DNA of 64,000 bases, taken from the NCBI RefSeq assembly GCF_016424485.1, contig NZ_JAELUP010000003.1:1-64000 (forward strand), in the 5' to 3' direction. How positions within the stretch are numbered: position 1 is the stretch's first letter; the number at the start of each line of letters is the position of its first letter. The DNA comes from Paenibacillus roseus. GTDB lineage: Bacteria; Bacillota; Bacilli; Paenibacillales; Paenibacillaceae. A program made the translations under genes and the position numbers. The notes below the pieces were generated by a model. That model had not been told where the DNA came from. It saw only the letters and a program-made list of their open reading frames with translations, and searched no databases. Shown piece after piece: positions 53,261-61,503 of this stretch.

Positions 53261-54561
53261 GAACGATCAGAGCGCGCATATTGTGGTCCCTGATGCTGGT
53301 CATGGTGTGTACCGTGATCGTAACGGTCGGCTTTTATTCCCATATTACATACCGGATGCTTATTGATCAGACGGAAAGCCAGCTGCTGCTGCAACTGGAT
53401 AAAGCGATAGATATTTTGGAGGGCGGTTCACTTATGGACCTGGAGCCGGACGATCTGAGACTGCGGTTCAAGCATCATGAGTTCAATGCCCGCTTCTATA
53501 TCGTGGATTCGCAAGGTTTGGTCGTCGCGGCCAGCAATGAGCGGTTTGTGGGGAAGCCGCCGGCGCTTCAACAGACAGAAAAGCATGGAACCAGCTTGCT
53601 CGAAGGCAACAAAGTCATGTATGTCTCGGAAAAAATGGACGGGTACACGGTCGTTCTGTTCACTCCTGAAAAGCTCCTGAACCGCATGTTTGCGGAGTCT
53701 ATTCGCCTTGTTGCGGCCTCTATAGCCGTTAGCAGTCTAATTTTATATGTGATCGGTTTTCTGCTCGTTTGGAAAATTACATCTCCGATCAAGAAGCTCA
53801 AGGAGGCCGTCAACCTTTATGATCCTGATCGCGGCGTTCTTAAAGTATCCCAGGCAGGAGCGGCGGAAATCGACGAATTGGTGGATACCCTGCAATCGAT
53901 GTCTGGCCGGATTCGCAATCATCATGCCAACCAGATAGATTTCTTGCAGACAGTATCTCATGAGCTTCGAACGCCATTGATGTCGATTCAGGGGTACGCG
54001 AATGCGATTAAAGATCAAGTGGTGACGCAGGAAAAGGGACTTGCCATTATAACCGAGGAATCTTACCGCTTAATTCGCATGGTCGACCGGCTCATGCAAC
54101 TGACCCGCCTGGAAAATCCGGATCTGCTGCAAGAGGAGCAATGGATTGACTTAAAAGAAATGGTGCTTCAGGCTAGCGACCTATTGTCTACGAATGCAAT
54201 GAAGCACGGGGTTCAAATTACATGGACAGCGCAGGAGACCCGCATTATGGCTCCCCCGGAGCAACTGTTCGAGCTGCTGATCAATTTGCTGCAAAATGCG
54301 ATCCGTTATGCGGCAGCTGAGGTGCATGTATCATTCGGTTCAACGGATGAGCAATGGTTTCTTGCTGTGGAGGATGACGGGGACGGAGTTCCGGCTGAAT
54401 TACAGGAACGAATTTTCGACCGTTATTTCAAAGGCGAGTCAGGCCAGACTGGCCTCGGACTCTCTATATGCCGCCGGATAGCAGAAAGCATGCAAGCCAA
54501 GCTTGCCTATGAAAAGTCAGAGCTTGGAGGGGCGCGTTTTGTTGTAATGAAGCAATTTTAG
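53257..54561 (+). CDS. Sensor histidine kinase with HAMP domain
   Basis: 434 residues from TTG 53257, overlapping the regulator stop. Two membrane helices (ILWSLMLVMVCTVIVTVGFY and LVAASIAVSSLILYVIGFLL) enclose an extracellular sensor of about 130 residues. A HAMP domain follows, then HisKA with H235 in VSHELRTPLMSIQGYANAIK. The HATPase domain has LLQNAIRYAA (N box), EDDGDGVP and GQTGLGLSICRRIAESM. Typical envelope-stress or ligand sensor; signal unknown. Confidence 0.92.
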   Translation: MRTIRARILWSLMLVMVCTVIVTVGFYSHITYRMLIDQTESQLLLQLDKAIDILEGGSLMDLEPDDLRLRFKHHEFNARFYIVDSQGLVVAASNERFVGKPPALQQTEKHGTSLLEGNKVMYVSEKMDGYTVVLFTPEKLLNRMFAESIRLVAASIAVSSLILYVIGFLLVWKITSPIKKLKEAVNLYDPDRGVLKVSQAGAAEIDELVDTLQSMSGRIRNHHANQIDFLQTVSHELRTPLMSIQGYANAIKDQVVTQEKGLAIITEESYRLIRMVDRLMQLTRLENPDLLQEEQWIDLKEMVLQASDLLSTNAMKHGVQITWTAQETRIMAPPEQLFELLINLLQNAIRYAAAEVHVSFGSTDEQWFLAVEDDGDGVPAELQERIFDRYFKGESGQTGLGLSICRRIAESMQAKLAYEKSELGGARFVVMKQF

Positions 54562-55084
54562 ATGGAATAAAACTATTCAATCATTGTAATTTCTTTCGCT
54601 TTCGCCTGGGCTGGATAAGATTGGTTAATAACTCCATTCCATATATCTCATATGTTGTTGATCCAGAAGTACCTATACCTTTGTGAATTCCGTAAATCAC
54701 TTCTTCATAGCGCTTAAGACAACTCTCATAATATCTGCTTACTACGGGAATCGGATGATGAATAGAGAGTGCTTGAGGCGAGCTAGATGCCAATACAAGT
54801 TGAAAAAGCAAGTAGTTTTAAAAATAATCGATTTAGGTGTTTCAAGTGAAAGCTTTCGAGAGTCCAACTATAAGACGAAAATCATGCCAAAAGGTTTCCA
54901 TTTTATTTACGGCTAACATTAAGAAGAAGTTATTCACTCAAAAAGCTGATAAAGCAGTAGTCAATTGGAATTTTGCTATGATTGCTGTAAATCAGTAATT
55001 CGAGTTGCCGTTATTTATATATTTAGTGTAAAGCCGCATAATTGAACTGTCCAAGTCTCTGTAGACTTAAAAAGTAAGGTGCTA
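54562..55084. other. Long intergenic region without a supported gene
   Basis: About 520 bases of AT-rich sequence. A minus-strand frame (54581-54811) ends in TSGSTTYEIYGMELLTNLIQ and Lys/Arg-rich residues; it looks like the end of a protein but has no start signal and no family I know, so it may be a gene remnant. No repeats of CRISPR type. Confidence 0.4.
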
Positions 55085-55126
55085 AACGCACCCATTCCTT
55101 AACTGGATGGGTGCGTTGTTTTTTAT
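55085..55126 (+). terminator. Strong terminator before the CRISPR-Cas operon
   Basis: AACGCACCCAT (55085-55095) and ATGGGTGCGTT (55107-55117) are perfect complements around TCCTTAACTGG, followed by GTTTTTTATT. The upstream transcript it ends is unclear. The 280 bases from here to cas6 contain no gene or array. Confidence 0.8.
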
Positions 55127-55406
55127 TGAATTGAGAGCCTCGGGTAATTATGGAACTGGGTGTAAATATAAGTTTTATATGGATTGACGATAAGATGAAA
55201 ACAATGTGAATATTCAATCTAATCCTTATTGAAATTAAAGTTGTCTGGAGGGCATTGGAGAATATTCCAAAAGTATCTTTTCATATGGTACAATATACCT
55301 ACAATTATATGGATTATACCCTTGAATAGATCACAGATTGTAAATTGTTGTTGAAATTTGGCTGGGCGCATAAAGATATTTTCTCAATGAAGTGAGGTGT
55401 TGATTT

Positions 55407-56312
55407 ATGTTTGACCATATGAATACGATAACGTTGCGTGCGACATTTGCCGCAACAGGCAAGGGAAGATTGCCCCCATATTTAGGCTCGACAATTCGAG
55501 GGGTACTGGGGCACTGCATTCGGAGTTTTGTTTGTCCTCATCCTGAAGTGAAATGTCACTTATGCACAATTTCTGCTGATTGTGCGTATGCACAAAATTT
55601 TTGTTCGCCAGGGAATGAAGCGGGAGCCGTCAACCCTTACGTATTAAGAGCTTTAACACGTGATAAAGCAGATTGGAATCCGATGGACACTTGCCAGTTT
55701 GATATCACATTAATTGGTAAGTCCAGTGAACAGGCGGGTTTATTTATTGATGCGTTACAAGAAATGCAATCACGGGGATGGGGAGCCTCGCGTTTGCCCT
55801 TTGAATTGCAGCAAATTACTAACCCTGTTCAGAATACGCTCATTTGGAATAGCGGGAAGCTGTGGATGCGAAACTGCCAGCCTCGGCCTATGAGTTTCCC
55901 CGAAAGACGGGGACGTTCAGCGGTTATACGTTTTGAAAGTCCTGTACGAATACTGGTAAGCAGACAACTTCGTCATCAACTTTCTTTTGCAGATTTAATT
56001 CAGTCTCTTAGCAGGCGCATTGCTTTATTATCCCATGCGTATACAGGATATCAGCTTCAGTGGGATGAGGAAGCGATGATGGCTGACGCGCGTCGTATAC
56101 AGGCAGTCGCAGAGAGTTGGAGACCAGTTGATTTCTCGCGTTACTCCATGACACGCGGCGGCAAGCTTGATCTCCCGGCGATTATCGGCTGGGCAAGATA
56201 TGAAGGTGATTTGACACCTTTTTCGCAACTTCTGGCTGCGGGAGAACTATTGCATGTCGGTAAAAATGCGACGATAGGATTTGGAAACTATCAGGTTAGT
56301 TATGACCAGTAG
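55407..56312 (+). CDS. cas6: CRISPR pre-crRNA processing endoribonuclease Cas6
   Basis: 301 residues, RAMP-fold Cas6 of the PF10040 type. N-terminal strand and GSTIRGVLGHCIRSF, then a cysteine cluster CPHPEVKCHLC (C43, C50, C53) and C59, characteristic of this Cas6 group, a central TCQFDITLIGKSSEQAGLF segment, RFESPVRILVSRQL and the glycine-rich C-terminal loop GKNATIGFGNYQV. It cuts the repeat transcript to give crRNAs for the type III complex encoded downstream. GTGAGGTGTT precedes ATG 55407. First gene of the operon; no CRISPR array is visible upstream. Confidence 0.85.
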   Translation: MFDHMNTITLRATFAATGKGRLPPYLGSTIRGVLGHCIRSFVCPHPEVKCHLCTISADCAYAQNFCSPGNEAGAVNPYVLRALTRDKADWNPMDTCQFDITLIGKSSEQAGLFIDALQEMQSRGWGASRLPFELQQITNPVQNTLIWNSGKLWMRNCQPRPMSFPERRGRSAVIRFESPVRILVSRQLRHQLSFADLIQSLSRRIALLSHAYTGYQLQWDEEAMMADARRIQAVAESWRPVDFSRYSMTRGGKLDLPAIIGWARYEGDLTPFSQLLAAGELLHVGKNATIGFGNYQVSYDQ

Positions 56313-56345
56313 ATGATTTTTAGCAGATAAACTAGGGGGATATTA

Positions 56346-57449
56346 ATGAACGATCAGGGGAATGAGCCATTGGGGCCTACGGATGAGAACAAGAACTTGC
56401 TTTTTGACGACATTCATAAAAATTATAGCCATATGAATCAAATGATGCGAAACGAAATGTATATGGCCTCAAAGCACCAAGGGCTTACCGGCAACTTTCG
56501 CGAAGAAATGTGGATGAAGTTTTTCCGCAGCATCATTCCACGCAAATATTCACTTGCTCAAGGAGTCTTGATCATTGATTCCGAAGGGAAGATTTCCAAA
56601 GAGGTCGATATTGCGGTTTATGACGAGACGTACACACCTTATATTTTTCAATATAATACGCTTAAATTTATTCCGATAGAAGCGGTAGCTGTTGTCATTG
56701 AATGTAAAAGCACCGGTTATGATCCAAAAGCTCTGAAAGAGTGGGATAAGAGAATCAAAGATTTAAAACCGTGTCGAACTGGAATAGCCCGGATGGTACA
56801 AGGGTATGTCGTAGGGCTTACAAACGGTAGCCAGACAAGAACCCGACCGATCACAATATTAGCTACGTTGAAAAAATATGTCCATGAGTCAACAGAGAAT
56901 AATATCATGAAGGATTTGGGAGAGATTTTTGATTTTGTCATATTGGATAAGCAAGGGAATGACCCGATGTTTGAGGTCAAAGTCAACTATGAAGATCAGT
57001 CAATCGGATGGTGGGGAGAATATTTAAACGAAGGTCTTGCTGATGTCACAAAAAAGGAAGATCCTCTTCTCTCATTACAGCATGTAGACAACTGTCAGCA
57101 AATTGAACAGAAGAACAACAGGAAGATGACAGATGACGAAAAGGCTAAACACAGAAAGGAAGAAGCCGCAAAGCTCAATAAGAAACATAAGGAATTGCAT
57201 TTCAATGATCAATTGAGGATGACAAAGAAATTAAGCGATTTAAAGGTTGATGGAAATCCGTTATTGACACTTAATCTTCAGTTGAACCAATTGCTGATGC
57301 TGCTGAATAACCCGATGTTGTTCCCGCATTTTGCTTATGCAGTTGCTTTCAACAGGGACATCAAGAAAGCAATTAAGCAAGCTGAGCTTGAAAAATCAAC
57401 TAAACAGAATAAGCATTGTAACAAGAGCAATCAGAAAGGAGAGCAATAA
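56346..57449 (+). CDS. DUF6602 protein with PD-(D/E)XK nuclease residues, inside the type III cas operon
   Basis: 367 residues. Residues 45-125 match the DUF6602 pattern as I recall it: GLTGNFREEMWMKFF (E53/E54), LIIDSEGKISKEVDIAVYDE (D88), FIPIEAVAVVIECKS (E119, K121). The spaced E ... D ... ExK set is the catalytic pattern of PD-(D/E)XK nucleases, so DNA or RNA cleavage is predicted. Residues 260-300 form a highly charged coiled-coil-like helix (RKMTDDEKAKHRKEEAAKLN), followed by a Leu-rich helix and a basic tail. No CARF or SAVED domain is recognisable. The gene lies 33 bases after cas6 and overlaps cas10 by one base, so it is co-expressed with the effector complex. Its role in type III immunity is not known to me. 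Confidence 0.7.
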   Translation: MNDQGNEPLGPTDENKNLLFDDIHKNYSHMNQMMRNEMYMASKHQGLTGNFREEMWMKFFRSIIPRKYSLAQGVLIIDSEGKISKEVDIAVYDETYTPYIFQYNTLKFIPIEAVAVVIECKSTGYDPKALKEWDKRIKDLKPCRTGIARMVQGYVVGLTNGSQTRTRPITILATLKKYVHESTENNIMKDLGEIFDFVILDKQGNDPMFEVKVNYEDQSIGWWGEYLNEGLADVTKKEDPLLSLQHVDNCQQIEQKNNRKMTDDEKAKHRKEEAAKLNKKHKELHFNDQLRMTKKLSDLKVDGNPLLTLNLQLNQLLMLLNNPMLFPHFAYAVAFNRDIKKAIKQAELEKSTKQNKHCNKSNQKGEQ

Positions 57450-59089
57450 TGAGTACATATGTCTATATTGATGTTTCACGAAAACAGGAATATATCTACC
57501 GGCATAATAAATTGAGTGAGAACTTGCTTCATTCTTGTGTGATCAAAGTTATGACAGAAGATACAAAGGCAATTATTGAATCTGAGAAGGATAAAGAACT
57601 CTCCGAAATGATGAGTCGCTTTCCGGTTACGTTGACGACATATTTGGAGAACTATTATTCAGAGAAATATGAATTTCAATTTAGCGGCGGCGGGAATAGT
57701 ATTATCCTATTCAGTAATAAGAGCGAAGCCCATTCGTTTGTAAGAGGATTTTCGGCTAAAGTTCTTGAGTTTTATCCGGAGTTGGAGTTGTACATAAGTG
57801 TGTATAATTCTGGCGAAACCAAGGCTGAGCCCAATCAAGACGGGATGAAAACTGTGCGCAGTCAACTGATTCAACTATCAGATAAGCTGAAAGACAGTCG
57901 GAGAAGTCAATTCAGGCGTTGGACATATGGGATTGAGAAGGTTGACGAGGCAGGCAAAGCTAAAGCTGTACCGACTAAGAACCCCAGCGGTCAGAATATC
58001 CAGATAGCCAGACGTCTTCTTGCAAGCCGACTAGAGAGGCAATTCGAAGGATATCCGGTCAAAATTACACTTGAATTACAGGATTACAAGAAGCAGGATG
58101 ACGGGAAAAGCTATATCGGTATTGTTGCTATTGACGGAAATAAAATGGGAGAGATGGTAAGCAAACTTGAATCCTTTGGGCAGCTTCGGATTTTTAGCCA
58201 TGAAATCGAAACGATTTATCTTGAAGCGGTGGCCCAGACGCTTAGAGACTTTGGTCAGCGCAAATGTCAGGGTAAGGACGAAGCAGATGGTCGCTCACAT
58301 CTTCTCGTTACACCCGTTGTGCTTGCAGGCGACGATATTTGTCTCATTGTAGAAGCCGAGTATGCGATTCAGATTGCCGCGCGAATTGTGGAAAACATTC
58401 AGCTAATTTCAGAGCAAGCGGTTCATCAGCAAATACTTCTGGATCTGATTGGAAGCAAAGTTTCTCTAAAAGCATGTGCAGGCGTAACTATTGTAAAAGT
58501 GACGTATCCGTTTTACGAAGCTGTGAAAGCCGCAGAGTCGTTGTGTCACAAAGCCAAAGAGGCGTTATGGCAAAAGGGGGAGCACGCTGCAGATGCATCT
58601 TTCATTCAATGGAAGATTGTAGAAGGGCAGGTCATGAGTGAGACGGCTTACGATGAAGATATCCGGCATGGGCGCGATGAGGAAACCTATCATATTATGC
58701 CATTGCGTGTCGATCAGGAGAAAGCTTACGATCAGCATGTATTCAGCTACCAATCCTTTGAGCGCATGGTCAGTCGAATTCATAAACTGCCGGATCGTTC
58801 TTCGTTTCTGGAACAGATGAAGAACGTGATGTACGGCGGGTGGGTTAGCTACAAGCTGCTGTTTGAAACAAACCAAATGGAGATTGGGGAAAAAATACAT
58901 CATATTGTCACCGAAGAACTGACCGATCAGGAAAATGGAAGCCTTATCGCTGCGAACGCGGGTCTGGAACATGCTGCGATTGTAACCACCCAAGGAAATT
59001 CCAAACGCTACACGTATATTCTGAATGACATACTTGAGGCCATGGATTTTATGTGGACGGAAGGAGAGGCCGATGATGATACAGACTGA
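57449..59089 (+). CDS. cas10: Cas10-like type III large subunit, HD-less, AGDD cyclase motif
   Basis: 546 residues, short for Cas10 (usually 650-1000). It starts directly with palm 1 (TYVYIDVSRKQEYIYRHNKL) and FSGGGNSIILFSNKSEAHSF; an N-terminal HD nuclease domain and its His-Asp pair are missing. Palm 2 begins at YIGIVAIDGNKMGEMV (D229) and carries VVLAGDDICLIV (A293-G294-D295-D296), where the first Gly of GGDD is Ala. Both Asp residues remain, so cyclic oligoadenylate synthesis is possible but uncertain. A C-terminal helical region follows. It is tightly coupled to the nuclease gene before it and overlaps the next RAMP gene by 17 bases. Confidence 0.82.
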   Translation: MSTYVYIDVSRKQEYIYRHNKLSENLLHSCVIKVMTEDTKAIIESEKDKELSEMMSRFPVTLTTYLENYYSEKYEFQFSGGGNSIILFSNKSEAHSFVRGFSAKVLEFYPELELYISVYNSGETKAEPNQDGMKTVRSQLIQLSDKLKDSRRSQFRRWTYGIEKVDEAGKAKAVPTKNPSGQNIQIARRLLASRLERQFEGYPVKITLELQDYKKQDDGKSYIGIVAIDGNKMGEMVSKLESFGQLRIFSHEIETIYLEAVAQTLRDFGQRKCQGKDEADGRSHLLVTPVVLAGDDICLIVEAEYAIQIAARIVENIQLISEQAVHQQILLDLIGSKVSLKACAGVTIVKVTYPFYEAVKAAESLCHKAKEALWQKGEHAADASFIQWKIVEGQVMSETAYDEDIRHGRDEETYHIMPLRVDQEKAYDQHVFSYQSFERMVSRIHKLPDRSSFLEQMKNVMYGGWVSYKLLFETNQMEIGEKIHHIVTEELTDQENGSLIAANAGLEHAAIVTTQGNSKRYTYILNDILEAMDFMWTEGEADDDTD

Positions 59090-59900
59090 TCATCGATTTC
59101 GATTGCAAGTCCGTCTGTTAAGTGAGGCGGTTTTTAGCAGCGGGGAGAAGGAGCCTAATCTGGTGCAATCCAAAGTGCTGGCGGACCCATATGGATGTGT
59201 CTACTTACATGCCAAAACACTCAAGGGCCAGATGAAGCATCAGGCATTCTGGCTCCTGAAACAATACAGCCTTATAGATGGTGCGCGTGCAAAACGATTT
59301 CTTTACTCCATTGCCGAATTGTTTGGCATTAATATATGGGAGCTTCAAAAATTGCATAAAGAGTACAAGGACATCGATAACGGTAATGTAAAATCACTGA
59401 CCGATTATATTTCAGAGCTATTGAAGGGTAATCGTAAATTGCAGGCGCTTCCTGGTCAAGGTGTGATGAGGCTAGGGCATCTGGAGCTGCCGGAAGCGGT
59501 GCGAAGCGATATCCGCAAGCTGATTTCGGAACAAGGTCATGGTGAGGATCCCACTAATTATTATTCCTATTTGACCAGACATGATTTAATTGAGGCACAA
59601 ACGAATATCCGGGTTGGCATTCAATTAGAGGATGGAATCGTCAAGGACAAAATGTTCACCAGTTGTCATACCGTGAAGGAAGGTCTCCTCTTTTATGCCC
59701 CGATTAGTCTGCATGGCAGTGTGTCTGATGAATTGGTAGAAGATTTGACCCGGATCGTTTATGCCTTAAAAAGAATTGGAAGTCATATTCATCGTGGACG
59801 GGGTGAAGTGGAAACGAAGTTCTATCGAATGAAGGAATCATCAACAATGCAAGGAGGGATAGAGTGGGATGAATTATCAAGTCGTGCAAATCATAAATAA
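59073..59900 (+). CDS. RAMP-superfamily Cas7-like (Csm3-type) protein
   Basis: 275 residues from ATG 59073 behind AAGGAGAGG; it begins inside the end of cas10. RAMP fold: FRLQVRLLSEAVFSSGEKEP, then VYLHAKTLKGQMKHQAFWLL (the usual IPGSSLKG position), a central insertion, MFTSCHTVKEGLLFYAPISL, and the glycine loop GSHIHRGRGEVETKFY. Such proteins polymerise along the crRNA as backbone. The expected catalytic Asp of Csm3 cannot be placed without an alignment. It overlaps the next gene by 32 bases. Confidence 0.75.
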   Translation: MMIQTDHRFRLQVRLLSEAVFSSGEKEPNLVQSKVLADPYGCVYLHAKTLKGQMKHQAFWLLKQYSLIDGARAKRFLYSIAELFGINIWELQKLHKEYKDIDNGNVKSLTDYISELLKGNRKLQALPGQGVMRLGHLELPEAVRSDIRKLISEQGHGEDPTNYYSYLTRHDLIEAQTNIRVGIQLEDGIVKDKMFTSCHTVKEGLLFYAPISLHGSVSDELVEDLTRIVYALKRIGSHIHRGRGEVETKFYRMKESSTMQGGIEWDELSSRANHK

Positions 59901-61503
59901 AGAGCCGTTAAAGATCGGAGCAGGCGGCAGCAAATCAGGTCCTACTGAGCCATGTAAAGATTATATTCCGGGTTCCACCATAAGGGGAGCCATGATTAGT
60001 GCTATGCTGCGGCTTGGCATTTGTGATGAAGCTTCCTTGGCTCCGGTGTTACAAGGCATGTCCTGCTATAATGCCTATCCGTATCAGCGGGGTAGCCTTT
60101 ATTTCCCCGTTCCACAGCATTTGAGGGTAAACAAGCATGAGTGGCGGAAAGCAAAAATTAATCCGAATCTCCATCCGGCATTGAAGCTGACCAATCTGAT
60201 TGAAGAACAGAATCCTGAGTTTAAAAATTCACCGGAGTTTCGCTTTGTAGCGATCCAGCAAGAGGGGCTTCATGGCATTCATGTTGCAAAAGCGTATACT
60301 CTTCATCATAGCAAGAGCCTCAATTTCGACCAAAAGGAAAAAGAGAATTTATTTAGCTACCAGGCCATTGTACCCGGTCAGACATTCCGTGCAATTATTG
60401 CCTATGAAGACGATGTGGCAGCATCGGTTAATAGCACTTTGCAGCAGCTGCGTGATTGTTACCTCGGCGGCTCTAAAGGCTCCGGTTACGGATTGAGTTA
60501 TGTAGAGAAGATTGGGGATGCCACAACAGTTTATAGCGAAGCTAAAGAAAGGTTGGGGTTTAACACTTCTGTATTGGGTGACAGTGAATATGTAATGATA
60601 ACCTGCTTGTCCGATTGTTTGTTCCGTAATGAGTACGGACAACCGGTAAATTACATCCCTGAGCAGGAATTGTACAGAACTTGCGGGATTAAAGCCCAAC
60701 TCGTTCAGCAATTTGTGCAAACAGGTCTGAGCGAAGGGTATAATGCCAAATGGCAAGCGAGATATCCGAAAGAAACGACGTTAAAAGCGGGCTCTGTCCT
60801 TGTGTATAAGCTGCAAGAGCATCTTGCACAACAGGAATTGGAGAACGCAGTGAACAAATTGGAGCAAAGTCTGTCCGGTTTTCGGACCCGGGATGGATTT
60901 GGCTGGTTGGGAATTAATATTGCGTACCCGAATCAGTTCTCCATGATAAAGCAGCGTGCTGAAACCTATGCGCCTGTTGCAGAGTTTCCGTCGGAGAAGG
61001 GAAATGATAGCTGTCCTTCACTGTTGAAAGGCGATGCTAAGAAAGTTATGTCAATCATTCGTGATGGATTAAAAAGCTCTAAAACAAGATGGCTCCATCT
61101 ACTATGTGACCGCTCTTTCCAAAGTCAGCAACCGCAATCAGGCTTCACCCTTTCTCCTAATCTCAAAGTTCATCATTATCAGAATATGAAGGATATTGTA
61201 AACCGGTGGCTTCTTGATCCGAAAGCCGAATTGATTACCCGTCTTCTTGATAGAGACTATGAGAGTGATAAGCTGAAATGCTCCATCGCCGGCTGTGGTT
61301 TTAAGGAAATTGTCCACTATTTAGCAGGAGATACGGGAGGCAATAGTGAGGGACCGCTTTCATCATACGCCAGACATATGTTGGGAAGCCGGAGTGGGCA
61401 GTTGTACTATGATGATATAGAAAAGCCGGATGTCCAAAAGACATTTATAGCCGAGCTTCTCATTGAAGGGCTGCATATCTGCTCAAGGAGGAAAACACCA
61501 TGA
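59869..61503 (+). CDS. csx10: Csx10-like RAMP protein (Cas5 group, type III-D)
   Basis: 544 residues. Csx10-like order of motifs: YVPGSTIRGAM-like segment CKDYIPGSTIRGAMISAMLR, a Tyr/Pro-rich stretch NAYPYQRGSLYFPVPQHLRV, GLHGIHVAKAYTLHHSKSL with FSYQAIVPGQTFRAII (the Csx10 'LFSYEAL-PGQ-F' block), CYLGGSKGSGYGLSYVEKIG, and near 310-345 AGSVLVYKL with GFGWLGINI. It is longer than typical Csx10 by a C-terminal extension of about 150 residues containing LLCDRSFQSQQPQSGFTLSP. Csx10 is the subtype marker of III-D. It binds the 5' handle of crRNA next to Cas10. Confidence 0.72.
   Translation: MNYQVVQIINKEPLKIGAGGSKSGPTEPCKDYIPGSTIRGAMISAMLRLGICDEASLAPVLQGMSCYNAYPYQRGSLYFPVPQHLRVNKHEWRKAKINPNLHPALKLTNLIEEQNPEFKNSPEFRFVAIQQEGLHGIHVAKAYTLHHSKSLNFDQKEKENLFSYQAIVPGQTFRAIIAYEDDVAASVNSTLQQLRDCYLGGSKGSGYGLSYVEKIGDATTVYSEAKERLGFNTSVLGDSEYVMITCLSDCLFRNEYGQPVNYIPEQELYRTCGIKAQLVQQFVQTGLSEGYNAKWQARYPKETTLKAGSVLVYKLQEHLAQQELENAVNKLEQSLSGFRTRDGFGWLGINIAYPNQFSMIKQRAETYAPVAEFPSEKGNDSCPSLLKGDAKKVMSIIRDGLKSSKTRWLHLLCDRSFQSQQPQSGFTLSPNLKVHHYQNMKDIVNRWLLDPKAELITRLLDRDYESDKLKCSIAGCGFKEIVHYLAGDTGGNSEGPLSSYARHMLGSRSGQLYYDDIEKPDVQKTFIAELLIEGLHICSRRKTP

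Noticed and set aside
54581..54811. Minus-strand frame ending in a Lys/Arg-rich tail
   Set aside because: The last 50 residues look protein-like but there is no start signal or known family, so it is recorded only as a possible remnant.
54562..55406. A CRISPR array upstream of cas6
   Set aside because: No repeat unit recurs at regular spacing in this stretch.
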